Shown piece after piece: positions 14,345-14,458 of a stretch of DNA of 14,458 nucleotides. The translations under genes and the position numbers were made by a program. A model generated the notes under the pieces. It worked only from the letters and a program-made list of their open reading frames with translations, searched no databases and was not told the DNA's origin. Position 1 is the stretch's first letter. Every line of letters begins with the position of its first letter. The DNA comes from Candidatus Jidaibacter sp. GTDB taxonomy: Bacteria; Pseudomonadota; Alphaproteobacteria; Rickettsiales; Midichloriaceae. The stretch is from the NCBI GenBank assembly GCA_021298045.1, contig JAJTHY010000155.1, positions 1-14,458 of the forward strand. Direction: 5' to 3'.

Positions 14345-14376
14345 AGAAAAATGAAAAAATGAGTTGGCGCAACCTC
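14345..14376 (-). terminator. Intrinsic terminator of an upstream minus-strand gene
   Basis: On the minus strand GAGGTTG-CGC-CAACTC (14376-14361) forms a 6-bp stem with one bulged G. It is followed at once by ATTTTTTCATTTTT. It would end transcription arriving from beyond the right edge and insulate the sucA operon. Confidence 0.6.
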
Positions 14377-14393
14377 AGGGCGACCGCATTAAA
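14361..14393 (-). repeat. Dispersed repeat copy 2, inverted relative to the copy at 50-100
   Basis: On the minus strand TTTAATGCGGTCGCCCTGA aligns with 50-68, differing at one base. After a short unlike stretch GCCAAC follows in both. This copy has lost the long pairing arm and instead forms the terminator hairpin. No gene start is convincing in the remaining 65 bp. Confidence 0.6.
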
Positions 14394-14458
14394 AATTTTC
14401 ATATCGTATCTGAATTATGAATAAGGCGTCGTCAAAAAATGGTTAATTAGCAGAATGA

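Noticed and set aside
14390..14458. Minus-strand open stretch before the terminator, possible tail of an upstream gene
   Set aside because: It is open for only 17 codons after an in-frame stop, so it cannot be a gene end in that frame.

Overview
The window is AT-rich bacterial DNA with tightly packed alphaproteobacterial genes separated by unusually repeat-rich spacers. The protein set suggests the order Rickettsiales, possibly a flagellated, Midichloria-like member. It has a fliL-fliM-DUF6468-motE-like flagellar cluster of alphaproteobacterial type, hflK-hflC, a Mrp/ApbC ATPase, a sucA-sucB-lpd operon, and two small genes that look like host-directed factors (an ankyrin-repeat protein and an F-box-like protein). 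The taxonomy is inferred from protein style and gene order; no marker rRNA is present.

Layout. Positions 1-123 hold a strong hairpin repeat after the flagellar operon. Positions 124-2880 (minus) hold fliL, fliM, a DUF6468 membrane protein and a MotE-like protein, with gaps of 2 nt or less. Positions 2881-3498 carry two palindrome-rich spacers around tRNA-Thr(GGT). Positions 3499-5168 hold a divergent pair: an F-box-like protein (minus) and an ankyrin-repeat protein (plus). Each has its own sigma70-like promoter, and a short palindromic repeat sits between them. Positions 5325-7351 (minus) hold hflK-hflC, and 7389-8351 (plus) holds mrp, starting 37 bp from hflK. Positions 8352-8778 are a 427-bp spacer made largely of repeats. 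Positions 8779-14264 (minus) encode all three components of 2-oxoglutarate dehydrogenase (E1-E2-E3). The end of the window has a terminator that looks inherited from an upstream minus-strand gene, and a second, inverted copy of the repeat seen at the start.

How the genes fit together. The flagellar block supplies the C-ring switch protein FliM, the stator-associated FliL and two accessory membrane/periplasmic proteins. FliM lacks the N-terminal EIDALL-type peptide that binds CheY-P, so the motor may not be steered by classical chemotaxis. HflK/HflC form the membrane complex that restrains FtsH. Mrp is an Fe-S carrier-type ATPase, but this one contains no cysteine at all. SucA, SucB and Lpd run the TCA step from 2-oxoglutarate to succinyl-CoA.

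The most unusual part is 4.0-8.8 kb. Two short repeats (A, 17 bp; B, 25 bp) flank the ankyrin gene in the order A-gene-B on the plus strand. They recur in the order A-B on the minus strand, only about 300 bp apart and without a gene, between mrp and lpd. This looks like a gene-bearing and an empty version of one mobile or recombining cassette.
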